Shown here: positions 24,759 through 33,378 of the stretch, piece by piece
How the letters are laid out: each line of letters starts with the position of its first letter
Numbering within the stretch: position 1 is the first letter of the stretch
DNA from: DASULK01 sp036381835
GTDB taxonomy: Bacteria > Actinomycetota > Actinomycetes > Mycobacteriales > Micromonosporaceae
Assembly (NCBI GenBank): GCA_036381835.1
Contig: DASVCA010000048.1
Location: 1-40,653, forward strand
Reading direction: 5' to 3'
Length of the DNA: 40,653 nucleotides
Translations under genes and position numbers: made by a program
Notes under the pieces: generated by a model
Told to the model about the DNA's origin: nothing
Database searches by the model: none
The model's input: the letters and a program-made list of their open reading frames with translations, nothing else

Positions 24759-25196
24759 CCCGCCACGATGCCGCTGTCCAGCCGGACCCTGAACCACCTC
24801 GCCGACCTTTGTCCGTCACCACCGCCGGCAGCGTCGATCCCGGTGGCAGCGCCTGAACCCCTGGCCGGCAAGCCCTGCCAACCCTCACCCACCCGCGCAA
24901 CGGTGACACCTACACCCGCCTCGCCGCCGTGTCCGGCACCGGCCCGGCCACCGCCTGGCGCTACCTCCGCAAACCTTCGGGGGTCTGCCCGCCGCAGCCA
25001 CCGACGACCTGCCCACCGCCATACAGCAGATCCGCAGACCGGCCTACGCGATCCTCCACGGCACACGGATCCCGACCGACCGCCTCCGCCGACCAGAAGC
25101 CCTACCACTGCGACAAGCACAGACGACACGCCCGTCAACGTTCAAGTCATCGCAGACCCGGCAGGGGCCGCCTGGCCTGGGCTGCAGGCGGCCAAG
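24747..25196 (+). pseudogene. IS5-type (DDE_Tnp_4) transposase remnant
   Basis: The start reads LSYPATMPLSSRTLNHLADL. Downstream pieces in other frames read THPRNGDTYTRLAAVSGTG, then PATAWRYLRK, AYAILHGTRIPTDRL, ADQKPYHCDKHRRH and VNVQVIADPAGAAW. In order these match the N-terminal half of actinobacterial IS5-family transposases. At least four frameshifts are needed to join them. The catalytic C-terminal part and the right end of the element are absent. Confidence 0.8.
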
Positions 25197-25680
25197 TGAC
25201 CGGCGACACCGCCGAGCGCAGATATCTCGGCCGCGAAACACCGGAGCGCCCGGGGAAGAGGTGCCCCTTCGGCGGCCGAGCGGGAAAGTCATCGACGGTG
25301 CCGTCGGAAATCGGACACTCCTCCGACCCACCGAACAGCCGAATACGAATAATCCGGGCCGACGGCCGGGGCATCCGGCACCAAGCCACAAGAATATTGC
25401 TTGACATTCGATACCCAGCGGCGGCGGGCAACGCCCACCCCCGTAAGCGTCGCCCGCACCCACCGCCGGTACGGTGGCTGCGGGGTGCCGTCCCCCAACG
25501 GCCCCGCAGCACTATCCCCCTGCGTCACGGCCTTGCCGTGGACCTTACGTCCACGTCGCCCCCTCGAGCCTGGCTGAGCGTGACGCGAGATAAAGGATAG
25601 CCGCTGGGTGATCTTCCGCCAAATCGAAAACGGGCCGGACCCGTGCGACAACCGTCACGTTCCACCGCCGTTCGGCGAAA
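25197..25680. other. 484-bp stretch without a recognisable gene
   Basis: This lies between the transposase remnant and the Rho_N-like gene. No frame on either strand has convincing codon bias or similarity. TTGACA at 25401-25406 has no matching -10. It is probably a scar of the island's right end together with the 3' flank of the next gene. Confidence 0.45.
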
Positions 25681-26388
25681 TCACGCGTCCTCACGTCCAG
25701 GCGACTCCAAACGGAAGAAGTTGCTCTGTCCTCCGTTCGTACGGGTCTCCTGATAAATGAAGTTGAGTTTGCGCCGGTCAAACGTGTCGAACCATTCTTC
25801 CCAGCTGATCCGCCGCAGCCGGCCGTCGTCCTGGAAGCCGGGGAAGTCGAACCGCAGCACGCCCGGCCGCCCGTCGTACTCCGTCCCGTACACCGTGGCG
25901 GGCTTCGCGTTGCGCGCCCGCGCCCATCGCCGGATCACCTCGTGATCGGTGGTCACCAGGCTGCGCCCCGGGCGCGAGGGCCGCTCGTCCGGTGAGGAGA
26001 TCCGCTGGGCGTACTTCAAGGATCGGCTGCTGCCGCCGCCCCGCCGGGTCTGCCCGCCGCCGGATCGCTCCTTCCCCGCCGGACGGGTGGTGCGAGCGGT
26101 ACGCTTCGCCGCCGGCGCCCCCTCGCCGGCCGCTGCCGCCTGCTTCTTCCCCGATCCCGCCTGCTTGCGCTGCTCCGCACGCAGCGTCTTGGCCAGGGTC
26201 TTCACCAGCTCGTCCTTGCGCTGGCGGGAGATGCCGGAGACACCGCGTCTGCGCAGCTCCCCGCGGATCTCCTCGACCCGCATCCTGCCGAGATCGCTTT
26301 CCCGGATCCGCGGGGTGGCGGGTGTCTGGTTGCCTGGCCGGTTTCTGCTGGCGGTCGCGCCGCGACCCGAACTGCTTCGCGCAGCCAT
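25681..26388 (-). CDS. Rho_N/SAP-like domain protein with conserved C-terminal domain
   Basis: A 235-residue protein of unknown role. Residues 28-68 (LGRMRVEEIRGELRRRGVSG, then RQRKDELVKTLAKTL) form a helix-extended-loop-helix as in the Rho N-terminal/SAP fold, which binds nucleic acid. A basic Ala/Gly/Arg linker follows (about 70-130). The last 90 residues (TTDHEVIRRWARARNAKPAT, RPGVLRFDFPGF, ISWEEWFDTFD, FIYQETRTNGGQSNFFRLE) form a compact domain common in actinobacteria. A DNA- or RNA-binding accessory role is a guess. Confidence 0.7.
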   Translation of the reverse strand: MAARSSSGRGATASRNRPGNQTPATPRIRESDLGRMRVEEIRGELRRRGVSGISRQRKDELVKTLAKTLRAEQRKQAGSGKKQAAAAGEGAPAAKRTARTTRPAGKERSGGGQTRRGGGSSRSLKYAQRISSPDERPSRPGRSLVTTDHEVIRRWARARNAKPATVYGTEYDGRPGVLRFDFPGFQDDGRLRRISWEEWFDTFDRRKLNFIYQETRTNGGQSNFFRLESPGREDA

Positions 26389-26471
26389 GACACGCTCCCT
26401 CGACAGTGGTCCTCAGCCGGCCGGTCCTCGACCCGGCGGTGCCCAACGCACCGCCAGCCCACGGGTACCCG

Positions 26472-27011
26472 TCAGACGGAGTCCAAACCTGCCGCCGGCG
26501 AGGAAGTGGAATCGGAGGGCCGCTCCACCAGATGAGCGAACGCCCGAAGGTTCGCCAGCGGTTCGCCCCGCTTGACCCGCCACTCCCACTCCCGGCGGAT
26601 CGCCGTGCCGAACCCGATCTCCAGCATGGTGTCGAAAGACTCGTCCGCGTAGGTGAGCACCGCCCCCAGCAGCCGGTCGAGCTCGTCCTCGGTGACCGCG
26701 TGCAGACTCAACCGGCCGGTGAGGTACACGTCGCCGACCGCGTCGATAGCGAACGCGACCCCGTACATGCGGGCGTTGCGTCGCAGCAGCCAGGCCCACA
26801 GCTCCTCACGGCGCTCATCGGGCTGGCGCATGACGAAGGCCTCCACCCGCAACGCGTACGCACCGACGATCAGGTTGCAGACGGTCTTCAGCTTGTGGGT
26901 GCCGGGCAGGGTGACCGCGTACGAGTACTCGCCGGTCGCCTCGCACGGCAACTCGCGCGCGGCGCAGACCGACTCGATCAGAGCGGCGACGGCCCGCCGG
27001 TCCACCGTCAC
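26472..27011 (-). CDS. YbjN domain-containing protein
   Basis: A 179-residue protein with the YbjN fold (type III secretion chaperone-like alpha/beta): VTLPGTHKLKTVCNLIVGAY, WLLRRNARMYGVAFAIDAVG, DVYLTGRLSLHAVTEDELDR and AVLTYADESFDTMLEIGFG. Its function is unknown. GTG 27011 is chosen since it overlaps the mshA stop codon (GTGA), a typical coupled pair. Its adjacency to mshA is conserved in actinomycetes as far as I recall, suggesting a link to thiol metabolism or simple linkage. Confidence 0.85.
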   Translation of the reverse strand: MTVDRRAVAALIESVCAARELPCEATGEYSYAVTLPGTHKLKTVCNLIVGAYALRVEAFVMRQPDERREELWAWLLRRNARMYGVAFAIDAVGDVYLTGRLSLHAVTEDELDRLLGAVLTYADESFDTMLEIGFGTAIRREWEWRVKRGEPLANLRAFAHLVERPSDSTSSPAAGLDSV

Positions 27012-28333
27012 CACCCGCCGGCCCCCAGGCACACCGCGTCCTCGGCCAGCCCGGACGCGATCTTCTTCCGGTGTTCCGCCACCGCCTCACGGTAGACGGT
27101 CAGCAGGCCGGATGCGGTCCTGGCCCAGGAGAAGTTGCGGGCATGGCGGACCGCGGCCCGCCCCAGCGCCGCCCGCCGGCGGGGCGCGGTGAGCAGGTCG
27201 GCCAGCACCCGAGCCCAGTCACGCGGATCGTGGCCCTCGACGAGAACCCCGCTGACCCCGTCGCGCACGGCGGTCACCAGGCCGCCGACCGCGGCCGCGA
27301 CCACCGGCGTACCGCAGGCCTGCGCCTCGAGCGCGACCAGCCCGAACGACTCGTTGTGGGACGGCACCGCGACGAGATCGGCGGCCCGGTAGAGCAGCGG
27401 GAGATCGGGGCCGGTCTGCGGCGGCAGGAAACGCACCGATCCGGCGATGCCGAGGGACTCGGCCAGCTCGATCAGTGCGGTGGGACGGTCGAGGCCGCTT
27501 CCGCTCGGCCCGCCCACAACCGCCACGGTCAACCGGTCGGCGGTCCGCGGATCCCGCTCCCGCAGTGCCGCTGCGGCCCGCAGCAGCACATCGGGAGCCT
27601 TCAGCGGCTGGATCCGACCGACGAACGCGACCACGAAGCCCCGTTCCGGCAGGCCGAATCGACGACGGGCGGCCGACTTGTCCAGATCGGTCACCGGGCA
27701 AAAGCGCCGTAGATCGACGCCGGGGTTGACCACGGCGACCCGGCCGGGGTCCGCGTCGTAGCGGGTGATCAGATCCCGTGCCTCGACGTCGGTGTTGGCG
27801 ACCAGTCGGTCCGCCTCCGCCACCACCTGCTCCTCGCCGATGATCCGGGCCATGGGTTCGGGCCGGTCGCCGGCGGCGAGCTGGGCGTTCTTCACCTTCG
27901 CCAGGGTGTGCGCGGTGTGCACCAAGGGGACGCCCCACCGGTCCTTGGCCAACCAGCCGACCTGCCCGGACAACCAGTAGTGGGAGTGGATCAGGTCGTA
28001 GTAGCCGGGCGCCCGAGCCGCCTCGGCGCGTAGGACACCGGCGGTGAACGCGCACATCTGAGCCGGCAGCTCCTCCTTGGGCAACGCCTCCAACGGCCCA
28101 GACGTGATGTGTCGGACCTGCACCCCCGGCACCACCTCGACCGTGGGCGGCAGGTCCCGCGCGGTCGCCCTGGTGAAGATCTCCACCTCCACGCCCGCCT
28201 CGGCGAGCCGACGCGACACCTCGATGATGTAGACGTTCATGCCCCCGGCATCACCCGTCCCGGGCTGGTCGATCGGGGAGGTGTGCACCGAGAGGATCGC
28301 CACCCGCCGCGGGGTCGGCCAGGGCAAGGTCAT
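27008..28333 (-). CDS. mshA: D-inositol-3-phosphate glycosyltransferase (mycothiol biosynthesis)
   Basis: A 441-residue GT-B family 4 enzyme that joins GlcNAc from UDP-GlcNAc to 1-L-inositol-3-phosphate, the first step of mycothiol synthesis. HTSPIDQPGTGDAGGMNVYI is the N-terminal signature. HSHYWLSGQVGWLA, FVGRIQPLKAPDVLL and VPSHNESFGLVALEAQACGT (the E-x7-E element) complete the active site. ATG 28333 has a GGGAG just upstream. It is divergent from the SDR gene, 193 bp between starts. It confirms an actinomycete host. Confidence 0.95.
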   Translation of the reverse strand: MTLPWPTPRRVAILSVHTSPIDQPGTGDAGGMNVYIIEVSRRLAEAGVEVEIFTRATARDLPPTVEVVPGVQVRHITSGPLEALPKEELPAQMCAFTAGVLRAEAARAPGYYDLIHSHYWLSGQVGWLAKDRWGVPLVHTAHTLAKVKNAQLAAGDRPEPMARIIGEEQVVAEADRLVANTDVEARDLITRYDADPGRVAVVNPGVDLRRFCPVTDLDKSAARRRFGLPERGFVVAFVGRIQPLKAPDVLLRAAAALRERDPRTADRLTVAVVGGPSGSGLDRPTALIELAESLGIAGSVRFLPPQTGPDLPLLYRAADLVAVPSHNESFGLVALEAQACGTPVVAAAVGGLVTAVRDGVSGVLVEGHDPRDWARVLADLLTAPRRRAALGRAAVRHARNFSWARTASGLLTVYREAVAEHRKKIASGLAEDAVCLGAGGW

Positions 28334-28526
28334 CGCTCCCGGGTGCCGCACACCAGGGCCGGGTTCCACCACTACCGCTCCTTCGACTCGATCCGACGCG
28401 CCGCCAGGAAGCAACCCGCCAATCCACCGTCATCTTCCCGATCGCATCGGATCGACGCCCGGAGCCGTCGGCCCGGGGTGACCGGGCTCATCTTCCGCGC
28501 ACCCGCCCATGCCCGAGAATGACCGG

Positions 28527-29291
28527 ATGACCCCGATCGCAATCGTCACGGGCGCCTCCAGCGGTATCGGCGCGGCCACCGCCCGCCGCCTGGCCGCCGA
28601 GGGCTTCCACGTGATCGCCGCCGCCCGGCGGCTGGAGCGCCTGCGGACCCTGGTAGCCGAGATCACCACCGCCGGCGGGAGCGCGGACGCCGTGGTGTGC
28701 GACGTGACCTCGGATGATTCGGTCGCCTCCCTCGCCGCTGTGGTCGACGAGCTGACCGGCCCGGTACGGCTGCTGGTCAACAACGCGGGCGGCGCGCTCG
28801 GGCTCGACCCGGTCGAGTCGGCGTCGGCGGCGGACTGGCAGTGGATGTACGACGTGAACGTGCTCGGCACGCTGCGGGTGACCCGGGCGCTGCTGCCCGC
28901 CCTGGAGGCGTCCGGTGCCGGCACCGTCGTGGTGATCGGCTCGACCGCCGCCTTCACCGTCTACGAAGGCGGCGGCGGGTACGTCGCCGCGAAACACGCC
29001 CAGACCGCCCTGACCGGCACCCTGCGCCTGGAGCTGTGCGGCCGTCCGATTCGGGTGATCGAAATCGACCCGGGCATGGTGAAGACGGAGGAATTCTCCC
29101 TGGTCCGCTTCCGCGGCGACGCGCAACGGGCGGAAGCGGTGTACGAGGGGGTGGCCGAGCCGCTGGTCGCCGAGGACATCGCCGACTGCGTCGCCTGGTG
29201 CGCCACCCGGCCCCACCACGTGAACATCGACCGGCTGGTGGTCCGTCCGCTGGCCCAGGCCGCACAGCACAAGGTGCACCGGGTGCGGTGA
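28527..29291 (+). CDS. Short-chain dehydrogenase/reductase (YdfG-like)
   Basis: A 254-residue classical SDR. The NAD(P) site is VTGASSGIGAATARRLA (residues 8-24). AARRLERL suggests NADP preference. NNAGGAL, the Ser in VVIGSTAAFT and YVAAKHAQTAL (catalytic YxxxK) are intact. IEIDPGMVKTEEFS follows, as in the 3-hydroxy acid dehydrogenase YdfG group. ATG 28527 is preferred to ATG 28509, as the shorter protein starts at the family position. Its stop shares TGATG with the next gene's start. Confidence 0.88.
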   Translation: MTPIAIVTGASSGIGAATARRLAAEGFHVIAAARRLERLRTLVAEITTAGGSADAVVCDVTSDDSVASLAAVVDELTGPVRLLVNNAGGALGLDPVESASAADWQWMYDVNVLGTLRVTRALLPALEASGAGTVVVIGSTAAFTVYEGGGGYVAAKHAQTALTGTLRLELCGRPIRVIEIDPGMVKTEEFSLVRFRGDAQRAEAVYEGVAEPLVAEDIADCVAWCATRPHHVNIDRLVVRPLAQAAQHKVHRVR

Positions 29292-30130
29292 TGGCGGGGG
29301 CCGTGCGCCGGCCGCAGGGCCAGATCACCCGGGGCACCACCAACCCGAACCGGCTGCGCCGGGTGGACAACTGGATCGTGGCGACCTACACGGACCGGCT
29401 ACGCGACGCCCTCGACCCACTCGTCGTCGACCTCGGCTACGGTGCCAGCCCCGTCACCACCGTCGAGTTGCGGGCCCGGCTGTCCCGATCGGTGCGACCG
29501 GACGTACGCGTGGTGGGCCTGGAGATCGATCCGGAGCGGGTGGCGGCCGCCGCCCCCGCCGCACAGCCGCCCTGGTTGACGTTCGCCCGCGGCGGCTTCG
29601 AACTGGCCGGGCTGCGGCCGGTCCTCGTCCGGGCGTTCAACGTGCTGCGCCAGTACGACGAAGCGGAGGTGCCGTCGGCGTGGCGGACCATGCGCGCGGC
29701 CCTCGCCCCCGGTGGCGTCATCGTCGAAGGCACCTGCGACGAGCTGGGCCGCCTCGCCTCCTGGGTGCTGCTGGACCGGGACGGGCCGAGATCGCTGACG
29801 CTGGCCGCGAAGCCGGCCACCCTGGTCCGCCCGGCCGCGCTGGCCGAACGACTGCCGAAGGCGCTGATCCACCGCAACGTTCCGGGCGAGCGGGTGCACG
29901 ACCTGATCGGTGCCCTGGACGCCGGTTGGCGAGACGCCGCGCCCTACGCCGTCTTCGGACCGCGGCAGCGGTGGCTGCGCGCGGTGCACGCGGTGCGGGA
30001 AGCCGGCTGGCCCGTACTCGACCGCCCGCGCCGGTGGCGGCTGGGCGAGGTGACCGTGGCCTGGAGTGCGGTCGCACCGACCGACGGGCCGATGGAACCG
30101 GGCCCGGAACCGGTCAGAGACTGCAGTTGA
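29291..30130 (+). CDS. Class I SAM-dependent methyltransferase-like protein
   Basis: A 279-residue protein. The motif I region is PLVVDLGYGASPVTTVELRA and motif II is VVGLEIDPERVAAA, a Rossmann methyltransferase signature with E/D at the end of strand 2. VRAFNVLRQYDEAEV and RAALAPGGVIVEGT correspond to later motifs. The target is unknown. It overlaps the upstream SDR by one base (TGATG), so the two are coupled. Its 3' end overlaps the convergent murB gene by 17 nt. Confidence 0.8.
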   Translation: MAGAVRRPQGQITRGTTNPNRLRRVDNWIVATYTDRLRDALDPLVVDLGYGASPVTTVELRARLSRSVRPDVRVVGLEIDPERVAAAAPAAQPPWLTFARGGFELAGLRPVLVRAFNVLRQYDEAEVPSAWRTMRAALAPGGVIVEGTCDELGRLASWVLLDRDGPRSLTLAAKPATLVRPAALAERLPKALIHRNVPGERVHDLIGALDAGWRDAAPYAVFGPRQRWLRAVHAVREAGWPVLDRPRRWRLGEVTVAWSAVAPTDGPMEPGPEPVRDCS

Positions 30131-31199
30131 CGAGGATCGGCTCGGGCTCCAGCGTCACCCCGAACCGGGCCCGAACGCCGTCGCGGATCTCGCGGGCGAG
30201 GGCGAGCAGCGCCGTTGTCGTGCCGCTGCCCCGATTCGTCAACGCGAGGGTGTGTTTGCCGGAGATGGCGACACCCCCCGCCCCCGCGTACCCCTTGGTG
30301 AAACCGGCCTTGTCGATCAGCCAGGCCGCGCTGACCTTGACCACCCCGCCGGCCCCCGGCCAGGACGGCGGCGGGCCGAGATCGCCGGCGCGCTCGCACA
30401 GCCGCTCGTACGCCTTCGCGTCGAGCACCGGATTGGTGAAGAACGAACCGACCGAGCAGGTGTCGGGATCGTCCGGGTCCAGCACCATTCCCTTGCCGGC
30501 GCGCAACGTCAGCACGGCGGCCCGCGCGTCGGCCAGCGGCACCCGGTCGCCGATCTCGACCCCGAGCGCGCGGGCCAGTTCGGCGTAGCGGATCGGCGCC
30601 GAAAGCGGAGCCCGGGTCAGCCGGAAATCCACGGACAGCACCACCCAGCGGTCGCTGTGGCGGAAGACGCTGGACCGGTATGCGAAGGCGCACTCGGCGG
30701 CCGGTTTGGTCACGACGGCATCGGCGACCCGGTCGTAGACCTGCACCGCGGTGACCGTCTCAGCCACCTCCTGGCCGTACGCGCCGACGTTCTGGATGGG
30801 GGTGGCACCGGTCGAGCCGGGAATTCCGGACAGGCATTCGACGCCGGACCGTCCCGCCGCCACCGCCCCCGCGACGAAGGCGTCCCAGGGCTCACCGGCC
30901 GCTACCCGCAGTGTCACGCGGTCGGCCTCCTCCGCCAGCACCCGCACCCCTCGAGAGCGGATCAGGACCACGGTGCCGGGGAATCCCTCGTCGGCGACGA
31001 CCACGTTGCTGCCGCCGGCGAGCAACAGCACCGGCTCCCCGTGTCGGGTGGCTTCCCGTACGCACCGCACGATCTGCTCGTCGCTGGTGGCCACGACGAG
31101 ACGTCGCGGCGGGCCGCCGAGCCGGAGGGTGGTGTGGGCCGCCAGGGCGTCGGGGTGCAGGTGGTTGATCGTGGCAGTTTCGGCACTAACGTCGGGCAC
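30114..31199 (-). CDS. murB: UDP-N-acetylenolpyruvoylglucosamine reductase
   Basis: A 361-residue FAD enzyme reducing UDP-GlcNAc-enolpyruvate to UDP-MurNAc in peptidoglycan synthesis. TTLRLGGPPRRLVVA, LLLAGGSNVVVADEGFPGTV, GIPGSTGATPIQNVGAYGQE and FAYRSSVFR are the FAD-domain motifs. The catalytic Ser is in SVGSFFTNPV and the Glu near EPILVN. GTG 31199 follows TAGGGT at a 7-nt distance and is therefore probably leaderless. It is present as a single gene, away from the division cluster. Confidence 0.95.
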   Translation of the reverse strand: MPDVSAETATINHLHPDALAAHTTLRLGGPPRRLVVATSDEQIVRCVREATRHGEPVLLLAGGSNVVVADEGFPGTVVLIRSRGVRVLAEEADRVTLRVAAGEPWDAFVAGAVAAGRSGVECLSGIPGSTGATPIQNVGAYGQEVAETVTAVQVYDRVADAVVTKPAAECAFAYRSSVFRHSDRWVVLSVDFRLTRAPLSAPIRYAELARALGVEIGDRVPLADARAAVLTLRAGKGMVLDPDDPDTCSVGSFFTNPVLDAKAYERLCERAGDLGPPPSWPGAGGVVKVSAAWLIDKAGFTKGYAGAGGVAISGKHTLALTNRGSGTTTALLALAREIRDGVRARFGVTLEPEPILVNCSL

Positions 31200-31206
31200 G
31201 CCTTTC

Positions 31207-31212
31207 ACCCTA
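31207..31212 (-). promoter_or_regulatory. Candidate -10 element of murB
   Basis: TAGGGT on the minus strand lies 7 nt before the GTG at 31199. It supports that start and a leaderless message. Confidence 0.4.
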
Positions 31213-31275
31213 GGCTGGACACCAGTCGGACGATCGGCAGGTGACCGACCCGATATGCCGGAGAGGAGGACGCCC

Positions 31276-32034
31276 ATGGCCAGGCTGCGCGGCACCAAGG
31301 ACTTCTGGATGGCGGCCCTGCGCGTCGAGGGAACGGCGTTTCGGACCGCGGTCGCGGCGGCGGACCCACAGGCACCGGTTCTCTCCTGCCCCGGCTGGAC
31401 GACGACCCGACTGGTGCACCATCTCGGCTCGATCTACGACTGGGTGCTCGGCATCCTCGCCGCCCCGCCGGATAGGCGGCCGGAGCCTCCCCGCGTCCCG
31501 GAGGGGCTGCCGACGAGCGCGGCCGCGATCGACTGGTGGCAGGAGCGATACGACCGGCTGATGGGTCGATTGGACGACATCGACCCGGACGCCCCGGCCT
31601 GGAACTGGGCACCGCAGCCCAAGCGGGCTGCTTTCTGGCATCGGCGGATGGCTCACGAATCGGCGGTTCACCGCTGGGACGCCCAGGCGGCGCTCAGCGC
31701 AGCCACGCCGATCGAGGCCAAGCTCGCCGCGGACGGGATCGGTGAGGTCCTCGACAGTTGGCTGCCGGCGGGGCGGCGGCGTTCGTCCAGCCCGCGCTAC
31801 GGTGTGGTGCACCTCGTCGCCACCGACTGCGCGCAGGAGTGGTTCGTGCGGCTGCGCGGTGCGGGGATGGCGCTGCTGGACACCGCCACGATCCTGGACG
31901 ACGACCGGCACCCGCGGGCACGGGCCAGCGGCACGGCGAGTGACCTGCTCCTGGCGCTGTGGGGGCGGCTCGACCTCGACGCGCTCGAGCTGGGCGGGGA
32001 CGTCGCGCTCCTGGACGCGCTGCAGCCGGGCTGA
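31276..32034 (+). CDS. Maleylpyruvate isomerase/DinB-like mycothiol-dependent family protein
   Basis: A 252-residue protein of the TIGR03083-type family. The N-terminal DinB-like helical bundle has CPGWTTTRLVHHLGSIYDWV (metal His) and RMAHESAVHRWDAQAA with two further His ligands. The C-terminal 90 residues form a small MDMPI_C-like domain (VHLVATDCAQEWFVRLRG) ending in LALWGRLDLDALELGGD. Characterised relatives use mycothiol as cofactor. The host makes mycothiol (mshA), but the substrate here is unknown. ATG 31276 follows GAGAGGAGGA (31261-31270). Confidence 0.85.
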   Translation: MARLRGTKDFWMAALRVEGTAFRTAVAAADPQAPVLSCPGWTTTRLVHHLGSIYDWVLGILAAPPDRRPEPPRVPEGLPTSAAAIDWWQERYDRLMGRLDDIDPDAPAWNWAPQPKRAAFWHRRMAHESAVHRWDAQAALSAATPIEAKLAADGIGEVLDSWLPAGRRRSSSPRYGVVHLVATDCAQEWFVRLRGAGMALLDTATILDDDRHPRARASGTASDLLLALWGRLDLDALELGGDVALLDALQPG

Positions 32035-32045
32035 TCGCGGCCCGG
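32026..32045. terminator. Possible short hairpin between convergent genes
   Basis: CCGGGC (32026-32031) and GCCCGG (32040-32045) form a GC-rich stem with an 8-nt loop, spanning the stop of the DinB-like gene. It may act as a terminator toward the EI24-like gene. The evidence is a short stem only. Confidence 0.35.
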
Positions 32046-32051
32046 TGCTCG

Positions 32052-32867
32052 CTACCGCCCGGGGCCCACCGCCGGGGCGGCCGCGGGTGGCTCGACCGGT
32101 AGCCCGAGTACCCGGCGGGCGAGCAGGGTGCCGCCGATCACCGCGGCCGGCATGGTGAGCACCGCGCCGAGCGGAATCAGGAAGCAGAGGAACACCGCGG
32201 TGCCGAAGCCTTGCGCGACCGGTCGGTGCTGCTTGAGGATTCGACGCCGGTCCGCCAGCGTCAGGCCGCGTCGGGAGAACGGCACCCCCACCAACTCCAG
32301 CGCGAGGAACCAGCCGCCCACCAGGGCACCGAGCACCGCGGCGGTGAGCTGACCGACAACCGGGATCAGCCCGATCACCAGCAGCGGCACCGCGATCAGC
32401 AGGGTGGTGCCCAGCAGCCGCGCCGAGTCGGCGAGGCTGCGTCCGAGCGACCGCCACCAGGGCGCTTCGCACTCGTCGGACACCCCGCCGAACCACTCTT
32501 CGACCTGCTCCGAGATCTTCTCGTAGAACGGGTCCCCGACGAGCAGGGTGACCGCGGTGAAGGTGAGTACCACGAGCAACCCGCCCAGTCCGAGCAGGGC
32601 GAGCACCACAATGCCCCGGACCAGGGTGCGCCAGCCGTCCGACCAGTCGTCGGCGAACGGCGTGAACAGCGCGGCAAGGTCCAGCACGAAGTAGACCAGG
32701 AGCGCGTACGCGGCGACGAACAGCGCCGCACTGATCAGTGCCGGGATCGCGCCGAGCAGCATCAGACGGGGCTGACGTACGTACATGCCGAGCGCGCGGA
32801 CGAACAACCCGACCCCGGTGAGGAACTGCCCGGCCCGGTCGGTCGGTCGCGAATCGATCGTGGCCAC
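32052..32867 (-). CDS. EI24/CysZ-like integral membrane protein
   Basis: A 271-residue protein with four to five hydrophobic stretches: LMLLGAIPALISAALFVAAY, TLVRGIVVLALLGLGGLLVV, TTLLIAVPLLVIGLIPVVGQ and GAVLTMPAAVIGGTLLARRV. PFYEKISEQVEEWFG and KQHRPVAQGFGTAVFLCFLI are typical EI24-domain segments. CysZ of this family is a sulfate channel, while most actinobacterial members are uncharacterised. No sulfur genes adjoin it, so the CysZ function is not assumed. Confidence 0.82.
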   Translation of the reverse strand: MATIDSRPTDRAGQFLTGVGLFVRALGMYVRQPRLMLLGAIPALISAALFVAAYALLVYFVLDLAALFTPFADDWSDGWRTLVRGIVVLALLGLGGLLVVLTFTAVTLLVGDPFYEKISEQVEEWFGGVSDECEAPWWRSLGRSLADSARLLGTTLLIAVPLLVIGLIPVVGQLTAAVLGALVGGWFLALELVGVPFSRRGLTLADRRRILKQHRPVAQGFGTAVFLCFLIPLGAVLTMPAAVIGGTLLARRVLGLPVEPPAAAPAVGPGR

Positions 32868-33013
32868 GGGCGAAGCCTAGTGCGCCCCGACCGCCTCCGA
32901 CGGCCGCAACGTGCCCGGACTGTTCAGCGGCCGACGGTTAGCGCCGATCGCGCCGGGTAGTCACGGCCCGTGCATCCGACCGGCCGGTCGGCGAAGCGGT
33001 AAGGAGGTAGCGC

Positions 33014-33289
33014 ATGCTGAGACGGCTGCACAAGTCAGGGGTGAAGGCCGAACACATGTACCTGGCGGGGATGGCGAGCGTGGTGCTGGCTTTCACCAGT
33101 TGGGTACTGTCCCGGCGATTCGAGCAGGGCGGTACGGCGCGCGCGGACCGGTGGGGCATCTTCATCGGCGAATGGGCGCCCACGTTCTTCGCGATGGGCA
33201 ATGGGCTGCGCACGTACGAGACGGAGTCGGAGATCGCCCGCCAGAGTGTGGAGGCCGACCGCCGGCCCGCGGGGATCGGGATCCGGTAA
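33014..33289 (+). CDS. Small membrane protein, unknown function
   Basis: A 91-residue protein starting at ATG 33014, 6 nt after a strong AAGGAGG Shine-Dalgarno (33001-33007). Two hydrophobic segments are visible: YLAGMASVVLAFTSWVLS (about residues 16-33) and WGIFIGEWAPTFFAMGNGL (about 45-64). A charged tail follows. I recognise no family. Good codon bias and the ribosome site make it a real gene. It stands alone between two minus-strand genes. Confidence 0.72.
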   Translation: MLRRLHKSGVKAEHMYLAGMASVVLAFTSWVLSRRFEQGGTARADRWGIFIGEWAPTFFAMGNGLRTYETESEIARQSVEADRRPAGIGIR

Positions 33290-33332
33290 CGGAGCCGGTC
33301 CGGTGGCGGAGCAGGCGGGCGGGCCACGGCGG

Positions 33333-33378
33333 AACGGTGACGGCCGGCGTCGGGCAACGGTGACGGCGGGCGTCGTCA
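33333..33378. repeat. Two-copy 23-bp tandem repeat
   Basis: AACGGTGACGGCCGGCGTCG begins at 33333 and recurs almost identically at 33356, a period of 23 bp. It sits at the 3' ends of the converging small membrane gene and the AlaX gene, and the second copy runs just past the AlaX stop. Confidence 0.6.

Noticed and set aside
25401..25406. TTGACA as a -35 element
   Set aside because: No -10 hexamer at 16-18 bp and no gene downstream on the plus strand.
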